Counted from the stretch's first letter, positions 7,772-16,110 are shown. The stretch is 64,000 nucleotides of DNA from CAVUBL01 sp963837945 (GCA_963837945.1 CAWIQD010000026.1:62001-126000), one strand, 5' to 3'. Numbers and translations are program-made. Notes: generated from the letters alone by a model not told the origin.

Positions 7772-8410
7772 ATGCGCAACGAGCAAGAGAGTAGCAGCCG
7801 GACGGCTCCCGCTGTCCAGTCCCCTTCCACCTCCGCGGCCTCTTCGGCCTCCCCGGCCGCACCACCGGCTTCGGTCGCCTCCGCGCCGTCTGCCCGTGGC
7901 TCGTCCGGACCTCCCGAGAACGCGTTCTCGCAGGCCTTCCTGCTGCGGGCCTCGAAGCGGCCGGAGCTGCCTTCGACGGCGCCGGCGGCGCTCGCGCCGC
8001 GGGCCTTCTGGGCCGGGCCGTTCGAGGTGGAGCGTTCGGATGTCGCACATGGTGGCGGGGTGTGGGCCGTCGTCCGCAAAAACGAGCCGCTCTCCGCGGG
8101 CGGCCGGGCGGTGGCGGTGTTCCGGCACCGCTCGGACGCGCTGCTGGTGGCGGCGACGCTCCCGGCGCTGGCGGCGCCGAACCGGCTGGTCCTGGGCGAG
8201 CGGGGCCGGCGGCTGGGCTTTCCCGTCCACGACGGGCAGGTGTGCATCGGGCACCTGGCGCGGCCGGAGCCGGCGGTCCTCGAGATGCTGCGGGCGTCGC
8301 GGGTGCTCGTGGGATTCCCGGAGCACCTGGCGCTCGCGGTCTCGTCGCTCGGCGCCGAGGAGCTCGCGATCCTCGGCCGCGCGATCGAGCGGCGACTGAT
8401 GGGCGCGTAG
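7772..8410 (+). CDS. Uncharacterised protein with Ala/Ser/Pro-rich N-terminus (full-length paralogue of the fragment at 1-72)
   Basis: This 212-residue protein starts at ATG 7772 behind AAGGAG. Residues 1-50 are low-complexity (Ser, Ala, Pro). The remaining 160 residues form a compact domain with motifs such as GGGVWAVVRKNEP and AVAVFRHRSDALLVAATLPAL, ending AILGRAIERRLMGA. No signal peptide, membrane segment or known catalytic motif is visible, and I do not recognise the family. It has its own strong promoter and leader hairpin, and a terminator at 8419-8456. Its C-terminus is nearly identical to the gene end at position 1, so the family is present in at least two copies flanking the accessory genes. 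Confidence 0.7.
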   Translation: MRNEQESSSRTAPAVQSPSTSAASSASPAAPPASVASAPSARGSSGPPENAFSQAFLLRASKRPELPSTAPAALAPRAFWAGPFEVERSDVAHGGGVWAVVRKNEPLSAGGRAVAVFRHRSDALLVAATLPALAAPNRLVLGERGRRLGFPVHDGQVCIGHLARPEPAVLEMLRASRVLVGFPEHLALAVSSLGAEELAILGRAIERRLMGA

Positions 8411-8418
8411 GCCCAGGG

Positions 8419-8456
8419 CGGCCCGGAGGGGTGCTTTCGGTCGCCTCCCCGGGCCG
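8419..8456 (+). terminator. Hairpin terminator after the 7772-8410 gene
   Basis: CGGCCCGG (8419-8426) pairs with CCGGGCCG (8449-8456), with a G-rich/C-rich inner part and a loop containing GCTTTCGG. It starts 8 bases after the stop and is homologous in place and sequence to the hairpin at 81-118. Confidence 0.55.
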
Positions 8457-8562
8457 TGGGTTCTGCCGGACCGCGGCCCCCAGCCCGTCGATAGACCGCT
8501 CCCGGCTCCGGCGAAGGACGTGTGTAGTCCATGATGTGCACTGCCGGCCGGAGGTCGTCCTG

Positions 8563-8895
8563 ATGGCCGAGCCACTGCAGCGTACTCAGATCCTCTTGCG
8601 GAAGGACCAGCACGTGGCGCTGCGCGACCTGGCCTCACGGGAGGGGACGAGCCTGTCGGAGCTCATTCGCATGCTGGTCGATGAGGCCCTGGAGCGCCGG
8701 AACAACGAGGCCGAGGCGCGGACCGAGCGCAGGCTTCGCGCCCTCGAGAGGATCGAAGAGCATGCCCGCGCCGCGCAGGAGAGGAGAGGCGGACGCCCTC
8801 TCGAGATCAACCCGGCGGAGGTGATCCGCCAGCTCCGGGAGGAAAGGGATGACGAGCTCGTCCAACGGCTCACGCCCGCTGGTGATCGACGCTAG
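8563..8895 (+). CDS. Ribbon-helix-helix (CopG-type) antitoxin
   Basis: This 110-residue protein has an N-terminal ribbon-helix-helix: a strand RTQILLRKDQ, then helices ALRDLASREG and SLSELIRMLVDEAL. A charged helical C-terminus is suited to binding and neutralising a toxin. The ATG at 8563 lies behind GGAGG (8550-8554). Its 3' end overlaps the VapC-type toxin gene by 47 bases, the usual organisation of such modules, and it would also repress its own promoter. Its stop codon TAG (8893-8895) lies inside the CTAG target of the inserted element, so the antitoxin is unchanged by the insertion. Confidence 0.75.
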   Translation: MAEPLQRTQILLRKDQHVALRDLASREGTSLSELIRMLVDEALERRNNEAEARTERRLRALERIEEHARAAQERRGGRPLEINPAEVIRQLREERDDELVQRLTPAGDRR

Positions 8896-9577
8896 GAGCC
8901 TGCGCGGCAGAAACACGTAGTCGCGCGCAAGGGTCTTACGGGGTGGATCCAAGGCGCGAGGAGGAAGCGATGCGGGGACATCGGAGACGACGAGCAACGC
9001 CAGAGACACCCCGTAACCCCCTTGCGCCGTTCTGGTTGCGGCGGCGTGCGGCCGTCTACTTCGTTCCCCGCTCCTCGACGATGGCTCGGCATCGCCTGCG
9101 TCGCGGCGCCTCGTATCCGGCCGCTCGGCGCTCGCAACGCGCCTGCGCGTTTCTGCCGCGCAGACTCCTAGCTACGCGGTGCGCGCCGTGTCGTCTTCCT
9201 CGTCGTCTCCGGAGTGTCGCAGGCAGCTCGCGACATGGGTTCGAGAAGATCGAACCCTTCTCTCACCGGCGCACTGGATCGCAGAAGCGGTTTCGGCACT
9301 TCGCAGACTCCAGTTCGTCGGCGAGATGTCGCCGGAGGAGACGGATCGGGCGGTCGAGGATCTCTTCGCCCTGGAGATCGGGTCCGTCCCTTGCGATCTC
9401 GCGCTCTGCAAGGCGGCGCTCGATTGGGCTCACCGCATGACTCACTCCAAGGCCTACGACGCCTTCTACCTCGCTCTCGCCGAGGCGAGAGGCGCGGAGC
9501 TCTGGACGACGGATGAGCGTCTGGAGAGCCGGGCCCGGCAGCTCGGGGTGGACTGGGTCTGCTCGGTAGGGGCGTAG
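8849..9577 (+). pseudogene. VapC-type PIN-domain toxin, interrupted by an inverted-repeat element
   Basis: The ATG at 8849 follows GGGAGGAAAGG and encodes MTSSSNGSRPLVID, the usual PIN start with its first acidic residue. At the CTAG at 8892-8895 the gene is broken by a 272-bp insertion. Reading resumes after the second CTAG (9168-9171) and continues through KAYDAFYLALAEARGAE and LWTTDER to TAG 9577. Deleting the element and one CTAG gives exactly 453 nt (47 + 406), an uninterrupted 150-residue PIN protein reading PLVIDASYAVRAV across the junction. PIN toxins are metal-dependent RNases. The toxin should be inactive here while its antitoxin is intact. Confidence 0.85.
8896..9167. mobile_element. 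272-bp non-autonomous inverted-repeat element (MITE-like) with CTAG target duplication
   Basis: The ends are 19-bp inverted repeats differing at one base: GAGCCTGCGCGGCAGAAAC (8896-8914) and the complement of GAGTCTGCGCGGCAGAAAC (9149-9167). CTAG flanks both sides (8892-8895, 9168-9171). A second inverted pair lies inside (8926-8945 with 9007-9026, 18 of 20 bases). No transposase frame is present, so the element would have to be moved in trans. A 4-bp YTAR-type target is used by some IS5-family elements; that family assignment is inference only. Precise restoration of the interrupted toxin gene shows this was a transposition. Confidence 0.85.
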
Positions 9578-9686
9578 AGCCTCGACGCCCGGCGACCGGG
9601 GCTGGCGACGAGAAAACCTCTACGATCGCGGCCGCGGCCCGCGGGGCTGAGACCGCCTTGAGAGCAGGCCCGATCGGCCCCCCCTC

Positions 9687-9899
9687 GCTCTGACCGCGGT
9701 GGGGGTCGGCCTCGGCCTGGCGCTCGCCGCGCTGGCCGGCCGCCTGGTCTCAGGGCTCCTCTACGGGGCGAGCGCCCTCGATCCTCTCGCCTTCGGCGGT
9801 GCCGTCGTCGTAGTCGCGGCGGTCGCCCTCGCCGCCAACCTGGCGCCCGCCGCCCGCGCCGCCCGCTCCGATCCGGTGGTGGTGCTCCGGGAGGAGTAG
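9687..9899 (+). pseudogene. C-terminal remnant of a MacB/FtsX-type ABC permease
   Basis: About 70 codons match the last part of acidobacterial MacB-like permeases. There is a membrane segment GVGLGLALAALAGRLVSGLL, then LYGASALDPLAF, a second membrane segment, and the family's ending ARSDPVVVLREE before TAG. The rest of the gene (several hundred codons) is missing, and upstream sequence in this frame (9600-9680) is unrelated. The fragment overlaps the 3' end of the convergent RND pump gene by 150 bases. It marks the right edge of the rearranged accessory region. Confidence 0.65.
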
Positions 9900-12800
9900 G
9901 ACCAACGTCGGGACCAGGAGCAGGCTGCCGGCGAGCGCGGCCACGAGGCCACCGATCACGGTGATGGCGAAGGGCTGGAAGACGGGGGAGCCGGCGGTGG
10001 TGCCGACGGCGGCGGGCAGGAGGGCGGCGACGGTGGTGGCCGTGGTCAGGAGGATCGGGCGCAGCCGCACCGAGGCGGCCTCGCGGAGCGCGTCGACTCG
10101 GCTAAGGCCCACGGCGTGGCGACGGTTGGCGAAGGCGACCAGCACGATGGCGTTGTTGACCGCCACACCGGCCAGGGTCAGGGCCCCCATCGCCACCGAC
10201 AGGTCGAGGTCCCGGCCGGTCGCGGCGAGGGCGACGAGGGCGCCGGCGATCGCCAGGGGTACCGTCGCGAGCACCGCGAGAGGCTGGAGCCACGAGCCGA
10301 GCTGGACCACCAGGATGAAGTAGATGAGACCGAGCGCGGCGGCGAGGACGAAAGCCATCTCGCGGGCGGTGGCGATCAGCACCGGGTACTGGCCCGTGAA
10401 GTCGACGGAGTAGCCGGCGGGCAGGTGGAGGCTCTCGAGCTTCGGCCGCAGCCGCCGGACGAGCCCCGGGATCGAGCCCTCGACCTCGGCGGCCAGGGTG
10501 ACCTCGCGCTCCCCGTCGAGCCGGGTGATCGCCGCCGGCGACGGGTGGACGACGACACGCGCGAGGCGGCCGAGGGGCACCAGTGCGCCGCGGGCCAAGG
10601 GCACCGGCAGGCGGGCCAGGCTCCCGGGATCGCTCGCCGTGGCGTCCTGGGCTCCGGGGCGCCGACCCTCGGCTCCGCCCATCCGCAGCCAGACCCCGAC
10701 CGACTCCCGCTGGCGCAGGAGCGTCGTGGCCTCGAGCCCGCTCCGCGCCGCCTGGAGCGCCGCGAGCACCTCCTCGGGCCGGGCGCCGTGGCGGGCCAGC
10801 GCCGCCCTGTCCAGGCGCACGTCGACCTCCCCGGCGCGGACCTTGGTGTTGTTGACCACGTTGGCCACCGCCGGATCGTGCTCGAGGATCGTCTGCACGC
10901 GGCCGGCGAGTTCAGTGAGCTTCCCCAGGTCGTCGCCGAAGACGGTCACCCCGAAGAGCGCCGGCAGGCCGGAGAAGCTCTCGTCGATCTTCTCCTGGGT
11001 CGGCTGGTGGTAGAGGAAGACGACGGCGGGGATCCGCGAGTAGGCGCGCTCGAGGTCGGCTGTGATCGCGGCCGCCGAGCGCGAGCGCTCGGCGCGGGGC
11101 GCGAGCTTGATCAGGAGCTCGCCTCGGTCGACCCCCTCGATCTGGGCGCCGGTCTCGGGCGAGCCGGTCCGGCGATAGACGGTCGCGACGCCGGGCTCGG
11201 AGAGGGCCGCGCGGTCGAGGATCGCCCCCACCCGGTCGCTCTCGGCGAGCGAGGTGCCCGGCGGCATGACGTACTCGATCAACAGGGCGCCCTCGTCGAT
11301 CGGCGGCAGCACCGAGACGCCGGTGGCGGTGGCCGCCAACGCGGCGAAGCCGAGAGCCGCGAGCGCCGCGGCGGCGACCACCCAGCGGTGCCGGAAGCAG
11401 AAGCCGAGCGCCCGCTGGAGGCCCCGGTTGAACCGGGCGAGGAGCCGGGCGCCGAGGAAGTCCCTGCGCGCTCCGCCGCCCGGGCCCGGGCGCCTCGCGC
11501 GGCCGCGGCCGAGCAGGATCGGCACGAGGGTAAGCGACAGGCCTAGCGAGACCAGGAGCGCCGCCCCGAGCGTGAAGCCGAAGGGACGGAGGAAGAGGCC
11601 CGCGATGCCGGTCACGAAGACCAGGGGCAGGAAGGCGGCCACCGTGGTCAGGGTGCCCGAGACGTCGGGCCCGGCGATCTCGGCCACGCCGGCGAGGGCG
11701 GCGTCGCGCGGAGCGGCGGTTGTCGGGCCGTGGCGTTCGATCGCCTCCGCGACCACGATGGCGTCGTCGACCAGCATCCCGATGGCGAGAGCGAGGGCGG
11801 TGAGCGTCACCGTGTCGAAGCCGAGACCGGCCACGCGCATGGCGAGGACGGTGGCGAGCAGGGTGAGCGGGATCGTGCCGGCGACCACCAGGGTGGGGCG
11901 CAGCGCTCCCAGGAACAGGAAGAGGACGACGACCGCGAGCGCCGCGCCCAGGACCAGGTCGACCACGATCTCGCGTTGCGACTCCGCAAGGATCTCCGAC
12001 TGGTCGTAGAACTTCTCGACCCGCGTTCCGGGCGGCAGGAGCCGGCCGAGGCCCGCGAGCGCCCGGTCGACGCCGGCGACCACCCGGGCGGGGCTCGAGC
12101 CCGGCTGCTTGCGGACCACCAGGGCGACCGCCGGCCGGCCGTCGCCCCGGATCGCGTAGTGCCGGGGCGCACGGCCCTCCGAGAGCTCCGCCACCGCGCC
12201 CAGCAGGACCGAGCGATCGGCCGCCGCCACCAGTGGGACGGAGGCGAGGTCGTCGAGCCCTTCGATCCGCGCGTCGCCGCGCACCAGGTACTCGCGGCCG
12301 CCCTGGTCGAGGAAGCCGGCGACGGCGCTCGCGTTGTGGCGGTCGAGACGGTCGGCCACGTCCGCGACCGAGAGGTGGAGCCGAGCCAGGAGGTCCGGGC
12401 GCAGGTCCACCCAGTAGGCTCTCCGGTCGCCGCCGAGCACCTGGATCGACGACACTCCCGCCACCCCTTTGAGCCGCGCCGCCAGCTCGTTCCGGGCGAG
12501 GCTGCCGAGCGCCACCGGGTCGGCGCCGCCGTAGAGCACGTAGCCGGCGACCTCCTGAAGCGTGGTGCCCAGGGTTTCGAGCTGGGGCACCACGCCCGGC
12601 GGAAGGGTCCCCTGGAGGTGCGCGAGGCCGGCCTGGACGAGCTGCCGGGCGTCGCCGACCGAGGTGCCCCAGGCGAGCTGGACCGTGACCTGGGAGATCC
12701 CCTGGGCGGACGTCGAGGCCACCCGCTCGACGCCGGGGATCGCGCGCATCTCCCCTTCGACCGGGCGCGTGAGGAGGAGCTCGACGTCCTCCGGGGTCGC

Positions 12801-12962
12801 GCCGGGGTCGTGGGTGATCACGTTGACCACCGGCACGTCGAGGTCGGGGAAGAGGTCGACCGGCAGGTGGAAGGCGGCGTGGACCCCGAGGAGGGCGAGG
12901 GCGGCGAGCGCCAGGAGGGCGACCCTCGGATGATCGATCAGAGCGCCGAGGGCCCGGCGCAT
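9750..12962 (-). CDS. RND-family efflux pump inner-membrane transporter
   Basis: At 1070 residues this is the usual RND size. It has an N-terminal membrane helix, the periplasmic porter region with PGVERVASTSAQGISQV, the proton-relay helix containing IGMLVDDAIVVAEAIE near residue 395, and the second, repeated half with AGVAVNNAIVLV. The VDD pair is as in hydrophobe/amphiphile pumps rather than the DxG...VDG of metal pumps, but the substrate cannot be read from sequence. It is last in an operon with the adaptor and outer-membrane channel, and its ATG overlaps the adaptor stop (ATGA). The final ~47 residues, after LLLVPTLVLLL, are His/Gly/Asp-rich and read antisense to the permease remnant, so the original stop was probably lost. 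Confidence 0.9.
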   Translation of the reverse strand: MRRALGALIDHPRVALLALAALALLGVHAAFHLPVDLFPDLDVPVVNVITHDPGATPEDVELLLTRPVEGEMRAIPGVERVASTSAQGISQVTVQLAWGTSVGDARQLVQAGLAHLQGTLPPGVVPQLETLGTTLQEVAGYVLYGGADPVALGSLARNELAARLKGVAGVSSIQVLGGDRRAYWVDLRPDLLARLHLSVADVADRLDRHNASAVAGFLDQGGREYLVRGDARIEGLDDLASVPLVAAADRSVLLGAVAELSEGRAPRHYAIRGDGRPAVALVVRKQPGSSPARVVAGVDRALAGLGRLLPPGTRVEKFYDQSEILAESQREIVVDLVLGAALAVVVLFLFLGALRPTLVVAGTIPLTLLATVLAMRVAGLGFDTVTLTALALAIGMLVDDAIVVAEAIERHGPTTAAPRDAALAGVAEIAGPDVSGTLTTVAAFLPLVFVTGIAGLFLRPFGFTLGAALLVSLGLSLTLVPILLGRGRARRPGPGGGARRDFLGARLLARFNRGLQRALGFCFRHRWVVAAAALAALGFAALAATATGVSVLPPIDEGALLIEYVMPPGTSLAESDRVGAILDRAALSEPGVATVYRRTGSPETGAQIEGVDRGELLIKLAPRAERSRSAAAITADLERAYSRIPAVVFLYHQPTQEKIDESFSGLPALFGVTVFGDDLGKLTELAGRVQTILEHDPAVANVVNNTKVRAGEVDVRLDRAALARHGARPEEVLAALQAARSGLEATTLLRQRESVGVWLRMGGAEGRRPGAQDATASDPGSLARLPVPLARGALVPLGRLARVVVHPSPAAITRLDGEREVTLAAEVEGSIPGLVRRLRPKLESLHLPAGYSVDFTGQYPVLIATAREMAFVLAAALGLIYFILVVQLGSWLQPLAVLATVPLAIAGALVALAATGRDLDLSVAMGALTLAGVAVNNAIVLVAFANRRHAVGLSRVDALREAASVRLRPILLTTATTVAALLPAAVGTTAGSPVFQPFAITVIGGLVAALAGSLLLVPTLVLLLPEHHHRIGAGGAGGGRQVGGEGDRRDYDDGTAEGERIEGARPVEEP

Positions 12963-14131
12963 CAGTCCGCCACCCGGAAGCTCTTGGCGAAGTCCCGGTA
13001 GTAGAGCTCGTAGGCGCCCTGGACCACGACCCGGGCGCCGGCGGGCGCGAGGCCCGAGGCGATCTCCACCCAGCCGTCGGCCGTGAGACCGGTCGTGACC
13101 GGCCGCTCCTCGTAGCCTTTCGGCCCCGCCACGAAGACGAATGCCCGGCCCTCGTCGTCCCGGACGACGGCGCCCGCCGGCACCGCCAGGGCCTGCCGGT
13201 GGACGGCGAGGCGAAGGCGGCCGCTCACCGCCTCGCCAGGCCGCAGGTGCCGGTCGAGCTCCGGGCCCTCGATCCAGACCTGGGTGGCGCCGTCCGAGGT
13301 CAGGTCGGGGAGCACCCGGACCACGGTGCCGGTGAGCGCGCCGCCGGGCGCCGCCTGGCCCGCCTCCCCGGCCTCGACGGTGGCCACCTTGCCGGCGAGC
13401 TTGGCGGCCTCCTCGAGAGACGCCGGAAACAGGGTCGCCACGACCCGGAGGCTCCCGGTGGCGACGATCTCGGCCAGCGTGTCGCCGGCGGCCACCTCCT
13501 GGCCCACGCTCACCCGGCGGCGGGTGAAGGTGCCGGCCGCCGGGGAGGTGAGCTCGAGGGCGTGGGCCTGGCGGTCGAGGTCCTCTCGCGCGGAGGCGAG
13601 CTCGGCGCCGAGGCGTGAGCGCTCGGCCTGGGCCTGGAGGAGGTCGGCCCGCGGAACGAGCTTCTCGTCCGACGCGGTCCGTTCGAGGTCGACCGCCTGG
13701 GCCGCGAGGCGCAGACGCTCCTCGAGGCTCGAGGCCTTCGCCTCGAGGGCCGTGCGCCGGGCGGAGGCCGCCGGGCCACCGAGCCTGAAAAGTGCCTGGA
13801 ACCTTCGGACGGCGGCCCCGTCGGCCGCCTGGACCGCCTCGATCCGGCCCGCTTGGAGGGCGGTCACCGGCACGCTCTGCCGGCTCTCTACCCGCCCGAA
13901 CCAGGCTTGTGTCCGGGCGAAATCGCGCCGCTCCGGCCGGGCGGTCTGGATGAGCTGGCGACGGGCCTCGGCCGCCTTGGCGCCCCCTTCGCCGCCCGGC
14001 CTCCCCCCGCCGCAGCCGGTGAAGGCGATCGAGAGGAGGACGGCCAGGAGCCCCACCAGGCCCGGGACCGGGACCGCACCCCGCCAGCCGGCTCCCAGGG
14101 GCCGCGGCGGCTCCGCTCGCTCCTCGTTCAT
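12962..14131 (-). CDS. RND efflux periplasmic adaptor (membrane fusion) lipoprotein
   Basis: This 389-residue protein starts at ATG behind GGAGGGAGC. A lipoprotein signal ends at Cys40 (AFTGC). Next come a first lipoyl half (VTALQAGRIEAVQAADG), a short alpha-helical hairpin rich in Glu/Arg/Ala, the second lipoyl half (SPAAGTFTRRRVSVGQEV) and a beta-barrel region ending with PVTTGLTADGWVEIASGL. These are the marks of HlyD/CusB-type adaptors that link pump and channel. Its start overlaps the channel gene's stop and its stop overlaps the pump's start, so the three proteins are translationally coupled. Confidence 0.9.
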   Translation of the reverse strand: MNEERAEPPRPLGAGWRGAVPVPGLVGLLAVLLSIAFTGCGGGRPGGEGGAKAAEARRQLIQTARPERRDFARTQAWFGRVESRQSVPVTALQAGRIEAVQAADGAAVRRFQALFRLGGPAASARRTALEAKASSLEERLRLAAQAVDLERTASDEKLVPRADLLQAQAERSRLGAELASAREDLDRQAHALELTSPAAGTFTRRRVSVGQEVAAGDTLAEIVATGSLRVVATLFPASLEEAAKLAGKVATVEAGEAGQAAPGGALTGTVVRVLPDLTSDGATQVWIEGPELDRHLRPGEAVSGRLRLAVHRQALAVPAGAVVRDDEGRAFVFVAGPKGYEERPVTTGLTADGWVEIASGLAPAGARVVVQGAYELYYRDFAKSFRVAD

Positions 14132-15609
14132 GGTGCTCCCTCCGCGCTGGCGCTCGCCACGCTCGCCTCGCCGCCGCTCGGTCCGCCCGTCCCCAGGAGC
14201 TCGCGCCCGCTCGCGATCTCGAGCGCCACGGTCAGGTCCGCCAGCCTGCGCTCGAGAGCCAGGCGCTCCAGCCGGGCGGCCGAGACGGCGGACGCCGCCT
14301 GATGGTAGGCGAAGAGGTCGCCCTCCCCGCCGTCGGCGGCCCGGCGCTCGATCGCCGCCTGCCGCTCGAGGGGGCGAAGCGCCGCTCCGGCCGCGGCGAT
14401 CCGGCGCCGGAGCGGCGCGATCTCGGCGGCGATCCGGGCGACCTCCGAGCGCGCCTCGAAGAGGCGGGCGGTGTACTCGTCGAAGAGCTGGTCGCGCGTC
14501 GCCGCCTCGAGCGCCATCCGGCCCTGGCCGCGATCGAAGATCGGCAGGCCGATGGTGACGCCGGCCCCCGCCGTCTCGACGTTCTCCGGGTCGCGGGCGG
14601 CGTCGAGCCCGACCCGGATCGCCGGAAACCGCGAGCGTACCGCCGCGCGGAGCCTCGCCTCCTGGCTCTCGTAGCCGGCGCGCAGCGCCAGGAGGTCGAG
14701 GCGGCGCGTCTCGAGCCCGGCCGCGAGATCGCCGGCCGCCGGCAGCGGAAGGTCGAGGAGGTCCCGCAGCGGCGCCCGCGGACCGCCTTCGAGAGCGACC
14801 TCGCGATCCGGCGGAAGCCCCAGGGCACGGTCGAGCTCGATCCGTTCGCCTTCGCGCTCCGCGCGTGCTTCGAGCTGGGCCCCCCGGGCCTGCCCCAGGG
14901 CCTCGCGAGCCTCGGCGAGCTCGGTGGCCGTCCGCACGCCGAGCTCGACCGCCCGCTCGCTCGCCCGCAGGCCTTCGCCGCGGAGCGCCCGGGCGCGGCC
15001 GGCTGCCACCAGGCGCCGCTCGGCGACCGCCAGGCGCAGGAGGTGGAGCCGCGCCCCTTCGGCCACCTGCCACTCCTTCCAGGCGACGTCGAGATCGACC
15101 TCGCGCTCGTGGGCCCGGGCGGCGTCGAGGCGGGCGCCGCGCGAGAGGACGGCCGCGAGGTCCCACTCGAGACCCAGCGCCCAGCCGGGCACCGTGCGCT
15201 CGGCGCTCCCGCCCACCGGCGCCTCGAGCGAGGCCGAGAGCTCGGGGTTGGGAAGGATACCGGCGGCCAGGAGCTGGGCCTCCGCCACGCCCCGCCGCGA
15301 GCGCTCGGCACGGAGCTCCGGGTTGGCGAGGACGGCGAGGATCGCGGCCTCGTCGCTCGCAAGGCCGTCGCCCAGGTCGAAGGGCGCCGGGGGCAGGCGC
15401 TCCCGGTCGGCCAGGGGCACCCGCAGGCGGAGGGCGCCGACGTCGGAGAGGGCGGGAGGCGCCAGGGCGGCGTCGACCGCCTCGGGGGTCAGGGGCCTGG
15501 GCCGGGAACGGGGAGAAGGAGACGCGCAGCCGGCGAGCGGCGGGAGGGCGGCGAGGAGGGCGAGGAGGGCCGAGAGGACCCGGCCGCGACGGTGCCGGGG
15601 ACGCCCCAC
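14128..15609 (-). CDS. Outer-membrane efflux channel lipoprotein (TolC/CzcC family)
   Basis: The chosen GTG start gives 493 residues, with a signal peptide ending at a lipobox LAGC (Cys28), as in OprM/CzcC-type channels. Two repeats of long helices (e.g. RAERSRRGVAEAQLLAAGILPNP split by strands; ARLRAAVRSRFPAI) match the duplicated outer-membrane efflux domain. The frame stays open far upstream and even reads through the tRNA region, but the signal peptide fixes the start near 15609. It is the first gene of the efflux operon, directly downstream of tRNA-Asn and its hairpin. No dedicated regulator is adjacent. Confidence 0.85.
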   Translation of the reverse strand: MGRPRHRRGRVLSALLALLAALPPLAGCASPSPRSRPRPLTPEAVDAALAPPALSDVGALRLRVPLADRERLPPAPFDLGDGLASDEAAILAVLANPELRAERSRRGVAEAQLLAAGILPNPELSASLEAPVGGSAERTVPGWALGLEWDLAAVLSRGARLDAARAHEREVDLDVAWKEWQVAEGARLHLLRLAVAERRLVAAGRARALRGEGLRASERAVELGVRTATELAEAREALGQARGAQLEARAEREGERIELDRALGLPPDREVALEGGPRAPLRDLLDLPLPAAGDLAAGLETRRLDLLALRAGYESQEARLRAAVRSRFPAIRVGLDAARDPENVETAGAGVTIGLPIFDRGQGRMALEAATRDQLFDEYTARLFEARSEVARIAAEIAPLRRRIAAAGAALRPLERQAAIERRAADGGEGDLFAYHQAASAVSAARLERLALERRLADLTVALEIASGRELLGTGGPSGGEASVASASAEGAP

Positions 15610-15615
15610 AGGTGG

Positions 15616-15650
15616 CGAGGCCCCGCCGGCGTCTTGCCGGCGGGGCCTCG
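15616..15650 (-). terminator. Strong hairpin between tRNA-Asn and the efflux operon
   Basis: A perfect 15-bp stem (15616-15630 with 15636-15650) and a 5-base loop lie 3 bases beyond the tRNA 3' end. There is no T-run. It could end or process the tRNA transcript before the efflux genes. Confidence 0.55.
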
Positions 15651-15653
15651 TGA

Positions 15654-15728
15654 TGGCTCCTGGGGAGGGATTTGAACCCCCGACCAATCGGTTAACAGCC
15701 GACCGCTCTACCACTGAGCTACCCAGGA
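15654..15728 (-). tRNA. tRNA-Asn (anticodon GUU)
   Basis: The complement starts TCCTGGGTAGCTCAGTGG, has the anticodon loop CTGTTAA, the T arm GGGTTCAAATCCC, and ends in an encoded CCA. The acceptor stem TCCTGGG pairs fully with CCCAGGA. The encoded CCA and the standard arms make the call secure. Confidence 0.95.
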
Positions 15729-15811
15729 ACGGTGAGCGCCGAGCGACGCCCGGCGTGGGATTGTACCGGCGAGGCGAGGCGGAGGCAAGCCGGGCCGGAG
15801 TGGCCTGCGGA

Positions 15812-16107
15812 GCTGCGAGATCCCTCGACTCGCTGCGCTCGCTCGTAGCGTGATCTCGGACGAGCAGTCCACCGAACCTGCGAGATCCCTCGGCTCGCTG
15901 CGCTCGCTCGTAGCGTGATCTCGGACGAGCAGTCCACCGAACCTGCGAGATCCCTCGGCTCGCTGCGCTCGCTCGTAGCGTGATCTCGGACGAGCAGTCC
16001 ACCGAACCTGCGAGATCCCTCGGCTCGCTGCGCTCGCTCGTAGCGTGATCTCGGACGAGCAGTCCACCGAACCTGCGAGATCCCTCGACTCGCTGCGCTC
16101 GCTCGGG
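15812..16107. repeat. 65-bp tandem repeat array, about 4.5 copies
   Basis: Units start at 15812, 15877, 15942, 16007 and 16072 (the last partial), nearly identical except for CTCGACTCG/CTCGGCTCG. Each contains a near-palindrome of the type GAGATCCCTCGGCTCGCTGC...GCTCG and the constant stretch CGGACGAGCAGTCCACCG. It fills the gap between tRNA-Asn and rpoD. There are no variable spacers, so it is not a CRISPR array. Frames through it exist but are only periodic translation of the repeat. Confidence 0.9.
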
Positions 16108-16110
16108 ATG

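Noticed and set aside
8896..9167. Insertion sequence with its own transposase
   Set aside because: The 272-bp element has no frame resembling a transposase; short frames inside are Arg/Ala-rich noise.
15812..16107. CRISPR array
   Set aside because: The 65-bp units are contiguous and identical, with no unique spacers and no cas genes.
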